DNA from: JAHBVL01 sp963712055
Lineage (GTDB): Bacteria > Chloroflexota > Chloroflexia > Thermomicrobiales > UBA6265
Assembly (NCBI GenBank): GCA_963712055.1
Contig: CAVQGN010000003.1
Coordinates: 372,001 to 436,000 of the forward strand
DNA length: 64,000 nucleotides
Direction of reading: 5' to 3'
The notes beneath the pieces were generated by a model. The model was not told where the DNA came from. It searched no databases and worked only from the letters and a program-made list of their open reading frames with translations. Each line of letters opens with the position of its first letter. The stretch's first letter is position 1. The translations under genes were made by a program, and so were the position numbers. Positions 55,410-64,000 of this stretch are shown piece after piece.

Positions 55410-56398
55410 GAACCGGTCCCCCGATAGAGCACACGGTGAACGGCCTCGACAATGTCGTCTTCACTTGGGAAGGCAGCTGCTTCGAGGTTGCGAGCATATG
55501 GCGCAGGCACTTCCGCTCCACTTACGCGCTCCACCGGTGCGTCAAGATAATCAAATGCTTTTTCCTGCAAAATCGCGGCGACCTCGCTGGCAACGCTGAA
55601 CCAGCGCCACTGTTCTTCGACCGCGACTGCACGATTCGTCTTTTTCACTGACTCGACCAGCAACACGTCATCGAAGGGCCGAATCGAGCGCAGATCGACC
55701 ACTTCGCAATCAATCTGTTCTTCGGCCTCCAGTTTCTCAGCCACCTTCAGCAGTTGATTCACCTGACGACCGTAGCCAATCAGCGAAACGTCGTTCCCTT
55801 CGCGGGCAATTCGCGATTTTCCGAACTCCACGGTGTAATCACCCTCGGGTACTTCACCTTTGGTGCCATAGAGCGCTCCGGCTTCCATGATCAAGACCGG
55901 GTCCGGATCACGAATCGCTTCAAGCATCATCCCTTTCGCGTCGTGGGGAGTTGCCGGGGCAATCACTTTCAGACCAGGAAAATGGCCATACATTGCTTCG
56001 AGGCTATGGGTGTGTTGCGCGGACAGTTGTACGCCGCCACCGTTCGGACCGCGGATAACGAGCGGCACAGACGCTTGACCACCCGAAAAATAGCGGAGTT
56101 TCGCGGCGTTCTGGATGATCTGGTCAGCGGCCTGAAACGAGAAGTTCCAGGTCATCATTTCGACGATCGGGCGCATCCCCATCATCGCCATCCCGATCGC
56201 AGCACCGGTGAAACCACCCTCGGTGATGGGGGTGTCGAGCACGCGGGTTGGGCCAAATCGGTCGAGCAGGCCGTCAGTGACGAGGTGGGTACCGCCATAG
56301 AGCCCGATATCCTCGCCGAGCAGAACGACGCGTTCGTCCCTTTCCATCTCCTCCGCCATCGCGGATTTGATTGCTTCCCGGTAGGTCATAACCGCCAT
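55406..56398 (-). CDS. 2-oxo acid dehydrogenase E1 component, beta subunit
   Basis: A 330-residue subunit that completes the thiamine-diphosphate site with E1alpha. Diagnostic blocks are VVLLGEDIGLYGG near 24-36, DTPITEGGFTGAAIGMAMMG near 59-78, and GAALYGTKGEVPEG-like sequence near 175 (AGALYGTKG); the transketolase C-terminal domain has VEEQWRW. AAAGG lies 11 bases before the ATG. It is 76 bases after E1alpha and overlaps E2. Confidence 0.95.
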   Translation of the reverse strand: MAVMTYREAIKSAMAEEMERDERVVLLGEDIGLYGGTHLVTDGLLDRFGPTRVLDTPITEGGFTGAAIGMAMMGMRPIVEMMTWNFSFQAADQIIQNAAKLRYFSGGQASVPLVIRGPNGGGVQLSAQHTHSLEAMYGHFPGLKVIAPATPHDAKGMMLEAIRDPDPVLIMEAGALYGTKGEVPEGDYTVEFGKSRIAREGNDVSLIGYGRQVNQLLKVAEKLEAEEQIDCEVVDLRSIRPFDDVLLVESVKKTNRAVAVEEQWRWFSVASEVAAILQEKAFDYLDAPVERVSGAEVPAPYARNLEAAAFPSEDDIVEAVHRVLYRGTGS

Positions 56399-56474
56399 GT
56401 GTTCGCGGACCTTTCTTCTTCAGAACACCAGCACCGGTTCACACCAGCGCTTCACTGGATTCAATCTGGTGCGG

Positions 56475-57530
56475 CTAGGAGTCCGCGTAAACGTCGGTAT
56501 AGAGCTCTGACAGCTCTGGCTCAGGACTCTCTTCGGCGAAGGTCACGGCCTCGTCCACAATTGCTTTTTCTTCGACCCTGATCCGGGCGAGCGTTTCCTC
56601 GTCTGCTTTCTTGGTCTTGAGCAACTGCGCTTCATAGAGACCGATTGGGTCACGCTTCCGCGCTTCCGCGACTTCATCCTTCGATCGGTACTTCTCGAGG
56701 AAGTCGGCCGCGCCGTGTGGAGACAAGCGATAGGTCATCATTTCGAGTGCGTAGGGAGCATTGCTCTCGCGAACTCGGGCGGTCGCCCGTTTGCCCGCTT
56801 CCATGACCGCGGCGAGATCCATCCCGTCCACCTTTTCATGCTCGATCCCGTAGGAATCGAACTTCCGGCCCAGATCGGTCATTGCGGTCGACCGCTCGAC
56901 ACTGGTGCCCATGCCGTACTGGTTGTTTTCAAGAATGAAAAGGGTTGGATTGAGTTCGCTCTTACCCCAGAGCCCGGCCAGATTGGCTCCTTCGTGAAAC
57001 GCACCGTTATTCATGGCGCCATCGCCGAAATAGAGGTGCGTCACACCACCGGTTTTGCCGTAGGCCTGCGCAAACGCCATGCCGACCCCAAGCGGGATAT
57101 GCCCGCCAACGATGCCGTAGCCACCCATGAACTGATTCTCGACATCGAACAGGTGCATCGACCCACCCTTGCCCTTGACCAGTCCTGTGCCTTTGCCATA
57201 GAGCTCGGCCATCACCTCGTTCGGCGTGCTGCCAAGAAGGAGGACATGTGCATGATCACGGTAGGCTGTGATGACCCGGTCCGGTTCTGTAATCGCTTCC
57301 ATCAGCCCGGTGGCAACGGCTTCCTGGCCGATGTACATGTGGAGATAGCCACCGATTCGTCCCTGCCGGAACCCGCGCTGGCAGGCTTCCTCGAAGAGAC
57401 GAATCCCGACCATCTTGCGATAAAGCTCCAGAAGCTTCTCCGTATCTACGTCAGGCAAACCTGGTTTGGCGCCGTTGGCAGCCGCAGAAGCGGTCTTCCG
57501 TTTTCTGGATGCATTCTGCGTTGTTGCCAT
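56475..57530 (-). CDS. 2-oxo acid dehydrogenase E1 component, alpha subunit
   Basis: A 351-residue thiamine-diphosphate subunit that decarboxylates the 2-oxo acid, probably pyruvate. The cofactor motif GDGAMNNGAFHEGANLAGLW is near 178-197 (GDG...NN). GKGGSMHLF and YGIVGGHIPLGVGMAFA precede it, the arrangement seen in pyruvate/acetoin-type alpha subunits. An N-terminal Lys/Ala-rich tail of about 25 residues is extra. ATG 57530 is chosen because GGAGGCGACT precedes it; the frame is open for 22 more codons. It is the first gene of the three-gene operon. Confidence 0.94.
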   Translation of the reverse strand: MATTQNASRKRKTASAAANGAKPGLPDVDTEKLLELYRKMVGIRLFEEACQRGFRQGRIGGYLHMYIGQEAVATGLMEAITEPDRVITAYRDHAHVLLLGSTPNEVMAELYGKGTGLVKGKGGSMHLFDVENQFMGGYGIVGGHIPLGVGMAFAQAYGKTGGVTHLYFGDGAMNNGAFHEGANLAGLWGKSELNPTLFILENNQYGMGTSVERSTAMTDLGRKFDSYGIEHEKVDGMDLAAVMEAGKRATARVRESNAPYALEMMTYRLSPHGAADFLEKYRSKDEVAEARKRDPIGLYEAQLLKTKKADEETLARIRVEEKAIVDEAVTFAEESPEPELSELYTDVYADS

Positions 57531-57651
57531 AGTCGCCTCCGAGTACCGAGTTTTTTCGGGATTCACCATCACGAGGTCAAATCGCAGTCGTCGCATCCAA
57601 GACGCGGTTTCGGAATGAACCGACGACGGGATCGTGAACCATCAACGGCCA

Positions 57652-57680
57652 ATTGTACCGAACATGAACGGAAGTGTCGT
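57652..57680 (-). promoter_or_regulatory. Candidate promoter of the pyruvate dehydrogenase operon
   Basis: On the minus strand, ACGACA (57680-57675), a 17-base spacer and TACAAT (57657-57652). The -10 matches five of six consensus bases, the -35 four of six. It leaves a leader of roughly 115 bases. Confidence 0.4.
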
Positions 57681-57710
57681 TCACAACCGTCTCAGTCAGT
57701 CTCCTGCCGC

Positions 57711-58112
57711 CTAAGCTTCTCCGCCACTGGACGATTCGATCGCATCAAGTTCACCGCTGGTGAGCACCGGTGGCTCCGTTGAGGTGCCCTGATCGAGCGC
57801 GAAACTGGCGGTTGGTCTGACCGGTGGAACCTGCCATGGATAGGCTTTCCGCAGCTCCTGGAACGACGATTTTGGTTGCTCGAAATCAGCCGGCTTCGCT
57901 TCTTCATTCGGTGCTGGCATCAGGTTCATCACCTGCTGGGCAGTGCCGTATTCTGTCAACGGACGAACGATTGGAGTCGGTGCCGTCGGCGGCGGGTCCA
58001 CCATTTGACCCGGTATCGATGAATGATCAGGAGTCTGACCAGGACGTTGTGGCGACGTTGCCGCTCCGGGAGCGGGCGGCGACTTTGGTACTCTTCTGAT
58101 CTCTTGTTCCAC
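57711..58112 (-). CDS. Proline-rich small protein of unknown function
   Basis: A 133-residue, Pro/Ser/Thr-rich, probably disordered protein with no signal peptide and no membrane span. A slightly ordered stretch FQELRKAYPWQV lies near 84-95. GTG start with AAGGTAACGTAGG upstream. It is encoded between the methyltransferase and the PDH promoter, on the same strand as both. No family is recognised; it is supported mainly by the ribosome site and the uninterrupted frame, so it could be spurious. Confidence 0.45.
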   Translation of the reverse strand: MEQEIRRVPKSPPAPGAATSPQRPGQTPDHSSIPGQMVDPPPTAPTPIVRPLTEYGTAQQVMNLMPAPNEEAKPADFEQPKSSFQELRKAYPWQVPPVRPTASFALDQGTSTEPPVLTSGELDAIESSSGGEA

Positions 58113-58178
58113 AGCCTACGTTACCTTCCAACTGACGTTTCGACTCAAACACTGCCGGCTCCGGCACCACGGTCGTGC

Positions 58179-58802
58179 CTATTCTACCGGAGGTGGGCTC
58201 GCGACGATGAGCCGAAACACACCGAAAAAGCGAGTATGTTCCCATTCGACCACGAATCCCTCGGATTCGATCAATCCCACGGTGTCCCGGATCAACGAGC
58301 AGCCAAGTGTCCTCTCCTGAATAGGAGACCAGAGTCGCTCGAGCCAATACAGTGGTTTATGGTTCGAGCGAACATGCTCGAGGAACACCACTCGCCCATC
58401 AGGTCGGCAGACTCTCGCCATTTCTCGCAGCGCCGCCGCCGGATCTGGAGTCGTGCAGAGCGCCAGACTAATCGCAACCGTGTCAAACGACTGGGATGAA
58501 ACCGCAAGACGTTCGGCGTTCATCACGGTCAGATCGATTGCGCGGCCGAGCGTATCTGCTCGTGCCCGAGCCACCGCAAGCATCCCCATCGAAAGGTCGC
58601 CGCCAACCGCTGACGTCACTGCGCCACTGTAATAAGGAAGATTGAGACCACTGCCAATCGCCAACTCCAGGGTGTCTCCCCGGAGTGCAGCGCCAAACCG
58701 TTTGCGCAAATCGCCGAGCGCGATGTTTTCCGTCAATCCGATCGAGCGATCATAGGTCGCGGCGCGTTGATCGTAGACCGCCTGGATTGCCTCAGTTTTC
58801 AT
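58179..58802 (-). CDS. Class I SAM-dependent methyltransferase (UbiE-like)
   Basis: A 207-residue Rossmann methyltransferase. SAM motif I is LELAIGSGLNLPYYSGA near 45-61, motif II GDLSMGMLAVARARA, and VFLEHVRS follows the fourth strand. The small size and AIQAVYDQRAATYDRS start fit the phospholipid or quinone methyltransferases of the UbiE/PmtA type. Start ATG 58802 is preferred over TTG 58832. The target molecule is unknown. Confidence 0.85.
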   Translation of the reverse strand: MKTEAIQAVYDQRAATYDRSIGLTENIALGDLRKRFGAALRGDTLELAIGSGLNLPYYSGAVTSAVGGDLSMGMLAVARARADTLGRAIDLTVMNAERLAVSSQSFDTVAISLALCTTPDPAAALREMARVCRPDGRVVFLEHVRSNHKPLYWLERLWSPIQERTLGCSLIRDTVGLIESEGFVVEWEHTRFFGVFRLIVASPPPVE

Positions 58803-58924
58803 TGAACTGCCGTTCCGGTGGTAGAACTCCAAGGCGGAGCAATCGAACTTCGAGACATTGCTATCTTACTCGTGGATCCATTGACCGTCGTCGGGTCATT
58901 CGTGACTTCAAGAGGCACTCACTG

Positions 58925-60064
58925 ATGCAGATTGCGGCCGTCGACACGTACTGTTTGCGCGCTCCCCTGGCCGAGCCGTTTGGCTATTCGCAAGCGTGGT
59001 ATGACACCCGTACCGCAGTGCTGGTCAGACTGACCGATGAAGATGGTCGCACCGGGTGGGGAGAAGCATTCGGTCCACCCGAGCCGATTGCCGCGATCAT
59101 CGATCACGTACTTGCTCCCCTGGTGCTGGAAGCCGATGCACTCGATCCGGCTCCGCTCTGGGAACGTTCCTATGCCCGCACTCGCGACTATGGCCAGAAA
59201 GGGATGGTCATCCACGCCATCAGCGCTATCGATATTGCCATGTGGGATCTCAAAGGTCAGACCCTCGGTGTGTCCGTCTCCAGGCTTCTTGGCGGTCGCT
59301 TTCGCGAACGGATCCAGCCGTATGCGACCGGTCTCTATTTTCGGGAGGGTCTGGACTATCGCGATGCGCTTGTGGAAGAAGCCAGAAGTCATGTAGCGGC
59401 CGGTTTTCAAGCCGTGAAACTCAAGATCGGTCTGACACCTGAACGCGACCTCGCCAACGCACGTGCCGTTCGGGATGTACTTGGGCCAGATATCGGTTTG
59501 ATGGTGGACGCAAATCATGCCTACGACGCAGCGACCGCGATTCGTCTCGGACGGGAACTCGCCGATCTCAACATCGACTGGTTCGAGGAACCAGTGATCC
59601 CGGAAGACATTGATGCTTACAAAGAGGTCAGACAGGCGCTGCCAATGCCAATTGCCGGCGGCGAAGCCGAATACACCCGTTTTGGTTTCAGAAGGTTGTT
59701 GTCGGAACGAGCCATCGATATCGTGCAACCAGATCTGACCATCGCCGGCGGCTTCACTGAATGCCAGCGCATCGCGGCGATCGCGTCGGCCTTTGGCGTT
59801 CGCTATCTTCCGCATGTCTGGGGGAGTGCAATCGGATTCAGCGCGTCTCTTCAGTTTGCAGCGTCGCTGACCCCGGCAACGCAATCCCTCCACCCGATCG
59901 AACCGTTGTTCGAGTTCGACCGCACGCCCAACCCGTTCCGTGACATCCTCTCTCCAGATCGTGCTCAGATGGTCGATGGATGGATCGAGATTCCCGATCG
60001 ACCGGGCCTTGGGATCGAGATTGACGAGACCGTCATCAGGGAGTATCTGGTCACGAGTGACTAG
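58925..60064 (+). CDS. Mandelate racemase/muconate-lactonizing enzyme family protein (copy 2)
   Basis: A 379-residue enolase-superfamily enzyme: KLKIG near 162 (Lys pair), LMVDANHAYD (Asp), WFEEPVIPEDID (Glu), GGEAEYTR (Glu). The barrel end has YLPHVWGSAIGFSASLQ, seen in galactarate/gluconate-dehydratase-like members. ATG 58925 gives normal length; the longer frame overlaps the divergent methyltransferase. It differs clearly from the copy at 52089. A sugar-acid substrate is likely but unproven. It is convergent with the S9 peptidase. Confidence 0.9.
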   Translation: MQIAAVDTYCLRAPLAEPFGYSQAWYDTRTAVLVRLTDEDGRTGWGEAFGPPEPIAAIIDHVLAPLVLEADALDPAPLWERSYARTRDYGQKGMVIHAISAIDIAMWDLKGQTLGVSVSRLLGGRFRERIQPYATGLYFREGLDYRDALVEEARSHVAAGFQAVKLKIGLTPERDLANARAVRDVLGPDIGLMVDANHAYDAATAIRLGRELADLNIDWFEEPVIPEDIDAYKEVRQALPMPIAGGEAEYTRFGFRRLLSERAIDIVQPDLTIAGGFTECQRIAAIASAFGVRYLPHVWGSAIGFSASLQFAASLTPATQSLHPIEPLFEFDRTPNPFRDILSPDRAQMVDGWIEIPDRPGLGIEIDETVIREYLVTSD

Positions 60065-60089
60065 CAACCTTTTTCCTTAGCCCAGCCGG

Positions 60090-61919
60090 CTACGTTGCCA
60101 GGAGATGCTCTTCAAAGAACGCGGCCGAGTCGCCAATTGCTTTGAGTTCGTTTTCCTTTTTCGTGAATCCGTGACCCTCGTCCTCATAGACGTCGTAACG
60201 AACATTCACACCACGTTCCCGAAGTTTCTCGACAATCTGGTCGCTTTCGGCTTTGACCACCCGAGGGTCATTCGCGCCCTGGATGATGAAGAGCGGTGTT
60301 TCGATCTGGTCGACATAGGTGATCGGCGATCGCCGCAGCAAATCTTCCTCTTCGGAGTCGACGTCGCCGAACGTCTGCTTGGCCATTTCCTTCCAGGTCG
60401 GCGGAAAAGACTTCAGCATCGTTACCAGATTCGACGGCCCGACGATGTCAACAGCAGCCGCCCAGTATTCGGGCAGGCGGCTGACGCAGGTCAGAACCGC
60501 AAAACCGCCATACGAGCCGCCGAACACACCGATTCGGTCCTTATCGACCCACTCCAGGCTCTGCAGGTATTTCGCGGCGGCTTCGAAGTCATGAACATCA
60601 TTGCCGCCGAGATCGCGATGGATCAGCTTCTGGTAGCTCTTTCCGTACCCGGATGAACCGCGGATGTTTGGCGCTAAAACCCCAATTCCACGGCTGAGAA
60701 GGTACTGATAGAACCCACGATAGCCATAGGTGGGTCTTTCCTGCGATTCCGGTCCACCATGAATCGAAAGCACAACTGGAAACGTTCCCGTTCCAACCGG
60801 CCTATAGAGCCACGCTGGGATTCGACGCCCATCAAACGTTTCGAAATCGACGAGCTCCGGATCGACCATCTCGATGCTGCTCAGATCGAATCGGAGACTG
60901 TCGGTCAGTTTTGTCAGCGTCTGTGCAGGGATATCGAGCAGATAGATTTCGGCTGGAGCCGTCGCCGCCTCGAGTCGAAACGCAATCTGGGAACCGTCCG
61001 GTGAAAAGGTCAGTTCACTGCCGAGCACCCCCTGTGGGATATCAGGCAATGCGACCAGGTCGCCAGAATCGAGATCGCGAAGCGAGATCACCGATTTTCC
61101 ACTCACATTGGTCGACCAGGCGAGATAGCGGCCATCGTGGGAAGCAGAGACGCTTTCAATATCCCATTCTGGCGTTTCGACCCAGGCAAACGATCTGTCG
61201 TCAATCGCATAAAACCCGAGACCATTGAACTCGCGATCACGATCGGTGACGACCCAGAAACCCGCGCCATCCGCCGCCCAGGGCCCAGCCGCATAGACAT
61301 GATCGTCGTCAGCCCCGAGCACTGTTTCGGTGATGCCTTGCTCGAGATCCGACAGCAGGACAAACGTATCGGTGTTGGAACGAACTTCGGTCGAGGAGAT
61401 GAATTTCCCATCCGGAGACCAGCCACCGGGCATGGAGACACCGCCATCCGCCACCGGGCGGTCATCCTCTCCCGTAGGCACTTCGCGGATGATGACATCC
61501 TGGGCGGTCGGTTCACGATCGTTGCCGGCATAGAGGATGTAGTTGCCATCGGCAGACCAGGCATCGCCAGCGAGGTAGTACTGCACATCTGGTCGGTCAG
61601 TCATGCTTTCGACGCTCGACCCGGTTGGGTCAGTAAGCCGCAACTGGTGCTTTTCGTTTCCTCCCGCATCTGCGGTGAAAACGATCTGATCTCCCTTAGG
61701 GGACCAAGCGAGCTGGCGCACGGCTTCATCGGTGTACGACGTTAGCTGCCGCGGCTCAGAGCCATCGACCGGATACACCCAGAGGTTGAATTGGCCGGAC
61801 GCATTCGATGAACAGGCGATCTCGCGACCATCTGGAGAAAACGAAAGCGATGACCCATAGCTGACCACCGCGGCGAAATCGGAATAGGATGGCTTGCGGG
61901 TTACGTCTGATTTGGTCAT
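60090..61919 (-). CDS. S9-family serine peptidase (acylaminoacyl/prolyl oligopeptidase type)
   Basis: A 609-residue cytosolic peptidase: an N-terminal seven-bladed propeller (SFSPDGREIACSSNASG and several repeats) and a C-terminal alpha/beta hydrolase. The nucleophile Ser is in GVFGGSYGGFAV near 470, Asp in GANDPRV, His in YEDEGHGFTKKE. No signal peptide is visible. It probably degrades small peptides. ATG start, with AGGAGGTCGCC upstream. It is convergent with the copy 2 enolase-family gene. Confidence 0.93.
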   Translation of the reverse strand: MTKSDVTRKPSYSDFAAVVSYGSSLSFSPDGREIACSSNASGQFNLWVYPVDGSEPRQLTSYTDEAVRQLAWSPKGDQIVFTADAGGNEKHQLRLTDPTGSSVESMTDRPDVQYYLAGDAWSADGNYILYAGNDREPTAQDVIIREVPTGEDDRPVADGGVSMPGGWSPDGKFISSTEVRSNTDTFVLLSDLEQGITETVLGADDDHVYAAGPWAADGAGFWVVTDRDREFNGLGFYAIDDRSFAWVETPEWDIESVSASHDGRYLAWSTNVSGKSVISLRDLDSGDLVALPDIPQGVLGSELTFSPDGSQIAFRLEAATAPAEIYLLDIPAQTLTKLTDSLRFDLSSIEMVDPELVDFETFDGRRIPAWLYRPVGTGTFPVVLSIHGGPESQERPTYGYRGFYQYLLSRGIGVLAPNIRGSSGYGKSYQKLIHRDLGGNDVHDFEAAAKYLQSLEWVDKDRIGVFGGSYGGFAVLTCVSRLPEYWAAAVDIVGPSNLVTMLKSFPPTWKEMAKQTFGDVDSEEEDLLRRSPITYVDQIETPLFIIQGANDPRVVKAESDQIVEKLRERGVNVRYDVYEDEGHGFTKKENELKAIGDSAAFFEEHLLAT

Positions 61920-62061
61920 CGGCGACCTCCTGTCACGCTGTCAAGCAGTAGAAACTGAACCTTGCTGAACGATGCTCCCGTAATCGAGACCCGATCGCAG
62001 CTAGTACCTGCCTACTATGATAGGTTCAGTGAGCCGTAGACGATTTCAAAGGAGATGCAAC

Positions 62062-62742
62062 ATGACCGCACCAGCGACGTTCACCGGTTTCGGACCCGAG
62101 GTCTTCACGTTTTTCGAAGGTCTGGAAGTTGACAACTCAAAAGCGTATTTCGAAGCCCATCGACCGATCTATCTCCATCAAATCCGCGAACCACTGGAAG
62201 CCCTGCTGAATGAGGTGGCCAGCCATACCGGCGGAACAATCAAGATCTTCCGCCCAAACCGGGATATTCGATTCTCGAAGGACAAGTCGCCATACAAGAC
62301 CTCGACCTATGGCGTCGTCTTTCCGGACGATTCGGCAGCAGGAATCTATGCCGCCATCGATGCGAGTGGATTTGTCACGGGAACTGGGTACTACGGCATG
62401 GAAGCAGATCAACTCGAGCGGTTTCGCGAACAGGTGGCCGGATCGTCCGGTGAAGATCTGCCGGGAATTGTCGATACCGTTAAGTCCTCTGGCTTATCGA
62501 TCGAAGGCAATGCGCTCAAGACCGCGCCGCGAGGCTACGCCAAGGATCATCCGCGGATCGAACTGCTCCGAATGAAAGATCTCTGGACGACTGAGCGTCT
62601 CGCCGACCGAAATGCAGTCTTTACCCGGGCGCCATACGACTTGACAATGCATGCCTGGACGAGCGCGGCGCCCCTGGTCGGCTGGCTCGATCGTCACGTT
62701 GGCCCCAGCGCCAGCGGGATCCGGGGCGAGAAACCGAGCTGA
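62062..62742 (+). CDS. DUF2461 (TIGR02453) protein
   Basis: A 226-residue protein of the DUF2461 family, widely conserved and of unknown function. FFEGLEVDNSKAYFEAHRPI near 17-36, then FRPNRDIRFSKDKSPYKT and GYYGMEADQLERFR, are the usual blocks. ATG 62062 has AAGGAGATGCAAC upstream; the frame extends 15 codons earlier without a ribosome site. Convergent with a small membrane protein gene eight bases on. Confidence 0.88.
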   Translation: MTAPATFTGFGPEVFTFFEGLEVDNSKAYFEAHRPIYLHQIREPLEALLNEVASHTGGTIKIFRPNRDIRFSKDKSPYKTSTYGVVFPDDSAAGIYAAIDASGFVTGTGYYGMEADQLERFREQVAGSSGEDLPGIVDTVKSSGLSIEGNALKTAPRGYAKDHPRIELLRMKDLWTTERLADRNAVFTRAPYDLTMHAWTSAAPLVGWLDRHVGPSASGIRGEKPS

Positions 62743-62749
62743 CCGACCG

Positions 62750-63265
62750 TTACTTCGGTTCTTTGCCGGTCGCGACCCGGACCATCGCTTTCCACTGCGC
62801 GACTTTGCTGGAAACATTGATAACCGGTTTGACCGCTTGCTCGCTCATGAACTCGGTCGTTCCGCGCACGCGCAGCATCGTCGCATTGATTTCTTCGAGA
62901 AGCGGAATCACCTGATCCTTGATCTGGATCACGAGATAGACCAGCGCAGCGGTGGTGGCCGCGAGCAGGATCGACAAGATCAAAGAAATCAGGACGATAT
63001 AGATCACGGCAATATCGCGCAAGCGCTCGAGAGCAGACTGGTCATCGCCGCCGAGTGCATACAAACCGATCGTCAGCAGAATGAACAGCAGCAGAACACC
63101 GATACCGATCAGCGCGGCATAGAGCTTGGTTTTCGAATCAACCTCTTTTTCGTCGGAGAACACCGCGTCGACCGTGTCGGTGAATTCAGCGCCAAGCCCA
63201 TGAGGAGTCGTCTCCGGCTTCTGAGTTACCTCAGTGTCTGTTGTTTCGGTCGGTTTAGAATCCAT
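62750..63265 (-). CDS. Small membrane protein of unknown function
   Basis: A 171-residue protein. An acidic Thr-rich N-terminus of about 45 residues precedes two membrane spans: KLYAALIGIGVLLLFILLTI and VIYIVLISLILSILLAATT. The C-terminal part begins IQIKDQVIPLLEEINATMLR and is amphipathic. CAGGAG precedes the ATG. A dimeric coiled-coil next to the membrane is plausible. No named family is recognised. It is followed on the same strand, downstream, only by convergent DUF2461. Confidence 0.75.
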   Translation of the reverse strand: MDSKPTETTDTEVTQKPETTPHGLGAEFTDTVDAVFSDEKEVDSKTKLYAALIGIGVLLLFILLTIGLYALGGDDQSALERLRDIAVIYIVLISLILSILLAATTAALVYLVIQIKDQVIPLLEEINATMLRVRGTTEFMSEQAVKPVINVSSKVAQWKAMVRVATGKEPK

Positions 63266-63324
63266 CCACGGCTCCTGGAGCTGACCTACGTCGCACGATA
63301 ACGCGTTTGTTGCTGATGAAAACT

Positions 63325-64000
63325 CTACTCGGTTCGCCGGGTCACGTGCGAGATCGTCCCCCCACCGAGGACTTCATCGCCTCGATAAAAGACGATCGCT
63401 TGCCCGGGAGCGGCAATTGGCCCTTCGTCCAGAAACCGCACCGAAACCTCAATCGAAGACTCAGGCGCGATCACCGAACGAGTTGGACGCCCACGATAGC
63501 GGACCGATGCCTCGCATTCAATGGGTTCGATCGGCCACTGCCCGCTCGTAAACGAAACGTCATCAGAGCGCAGCGAATGGGCAATTGCTTCCTCACGCGA
63601 GCCAACGACGAGCTGGTTCTGTCCAGTATCTAGATGCAGCACAAAGAGCGGTTTTTCGCGGGGAATACCAATCCCGCGGCGTTGCCCGATCGTGTGACGC
63701 ACCAGTCCCTGGTGCTGCCCGATCGTTGCGCCCGCCGTATCGACAATGTTCCCGGGCTTGGTCACATCGGGACGGCGTTCGGCCACGAACTCGGCATAGG
63801 ACCTGTCGCCGACAAAGCATATTTCCTGACTTTCAGGCTTATCCGCTACCGGCAGATCGAAATGGCGGGCGATCTCGCGGACTTCCGGTTTCGTCAGTTC
63901 ACCCAGGGGAAACCGGATGAATCCCATCTGATCCTGGTTGAGCGTGTAGAGCACGTAGCTCTGGTCCTTGCGCTCATCGACAGCCCGAAAAAGGCGATGG
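63325..64000 (-). CDS. mnmA: tRNA 2-thiouridylase MnmA, C-terminal part (cut by window end)
   Basis: Thiolates U34 of the Lys, Glu and Gln tRNAs. The visible 220 or so residues hold DQMGFIRFPLGELTKPEVRE, KPESQEICFVGD with the catalytic Cys, and the C-terminal beta barrel (GLVRHTIGQRRGIGI, then VRYRGRP). The frame reads off the window edge with FRAVDERKDQSYVLYTLNQD, so the PP-loop and start lie beyond. Its C-terminus shows no disruption. Confidence 0.93.
   Translation of the reverse strand, partial: HRLFRAVDERKDQSYVLYTLNQDQMGFIRFPLGELTKPEVREIARHFDLPVADKPESQEICFVGDRSYAEFVAERRPDVTKPGNIVDTAGATIGQHQGLVRHTIGQRRGIGIPREKPLFVLHLDTGQNQLVVGSREEAIAHSLRSDDVSFTSGQWPIEPIECEASVRYRGRPTRSVIAPESSIEVSVRFLDEGPIAAPGQAIVFYRGDEVLGGGTISHVTRRTE

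Overview
The window looks like chromosomal DNA from a high-GC, probably Gram-positive-like Chloroflexota bacterium, most likely Thermomicrobia or a relative. This is an inference from gene content: a class II (B12-dependent) ribonucleotide reductase, paired F420-type luciferase-like oxidoreductases, a Tat-exported sugar-binding protein, the redox repressor Rex, a DUF349 protein, and an LPXTG-type surface protein. No rRNA, tRNA, CRISPR array, transposase or phage gene was seen. Part of one gene is cut off at each end of the window.

Region 1 (1-10.8 kb) is the unusual part. Four tandem plus-strand genes encode diverged asparagine-synthetase-like proteins. The start of the first lies outside the window. 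The third is fused to a family-4 glycosyltransferase. The fourth has lost the ATP-pyrophosphatase loop and runs out of frame into a glycosyltransferase-2/sulfotransferase protein. The three paralogs with visible N-termini lack the glutaminase nucleophile Cys. The block ends at a strong bidirectional terminator. Facing it is a small monocistronic gene for a Tat-signal, glycine-rich, LPSTG-anchored peptide. I propose a surface glycopeptide or glycan modification locus of undescribed type.

Region 2 (11-20.8 kb) holds Rex, a membrane protein with an RNA polymerase alpha-CTD-like tail, a secreted five-SH3 protein, a minus-strand run (PMT/ArnT-like glycosyltransferase, two luciferase-like oxidoreductases, GMP synthase), and a fluoride channel. 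Region 3 (20.8-30 kb) holds a ribose-type ABC transporter with an NAD-dependent epimerase. Divergent to it are a short-chain dehydrogenase, a secreted PQQ-type sugar dehydrogenase, a PhnP-like hydrolase and an EamA transporter. A palindrome in the divergent promoter region may be the operator.

Region 4 (30-42.6 kb) holds glutamine-dependent NAD synthetase, tandem universal stress proteins, a SIS sugar isomerase, a PucR-type regulator, an ECF transporter S component, the class II ribonucleotide reductase behind a long structured leader, and an AstE/AspA-type deacylase. Region 5 (42.7-52 kb) holds a large membrane-anchored protein ending in a degenerate nuclease fold, an iron alcohol dehydrogenase, a DUF349 coiled-coil protein, a two-gene ABC importer, CCA-adding enzyme and a 69-residue HTH protein.

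Region 6 (52-64 kb) holds two enolase-superfamily enzymes, a frameshifted membrane-protein pseudogene, pyruvate dehydrogenase E1alpha-E1beta-E2 (no E3 seen), a proline-rich protein, a methyltransferase, an S9 peptidase, a DUF2461 protein, a small membrane protein and the 3' part of mnmA.
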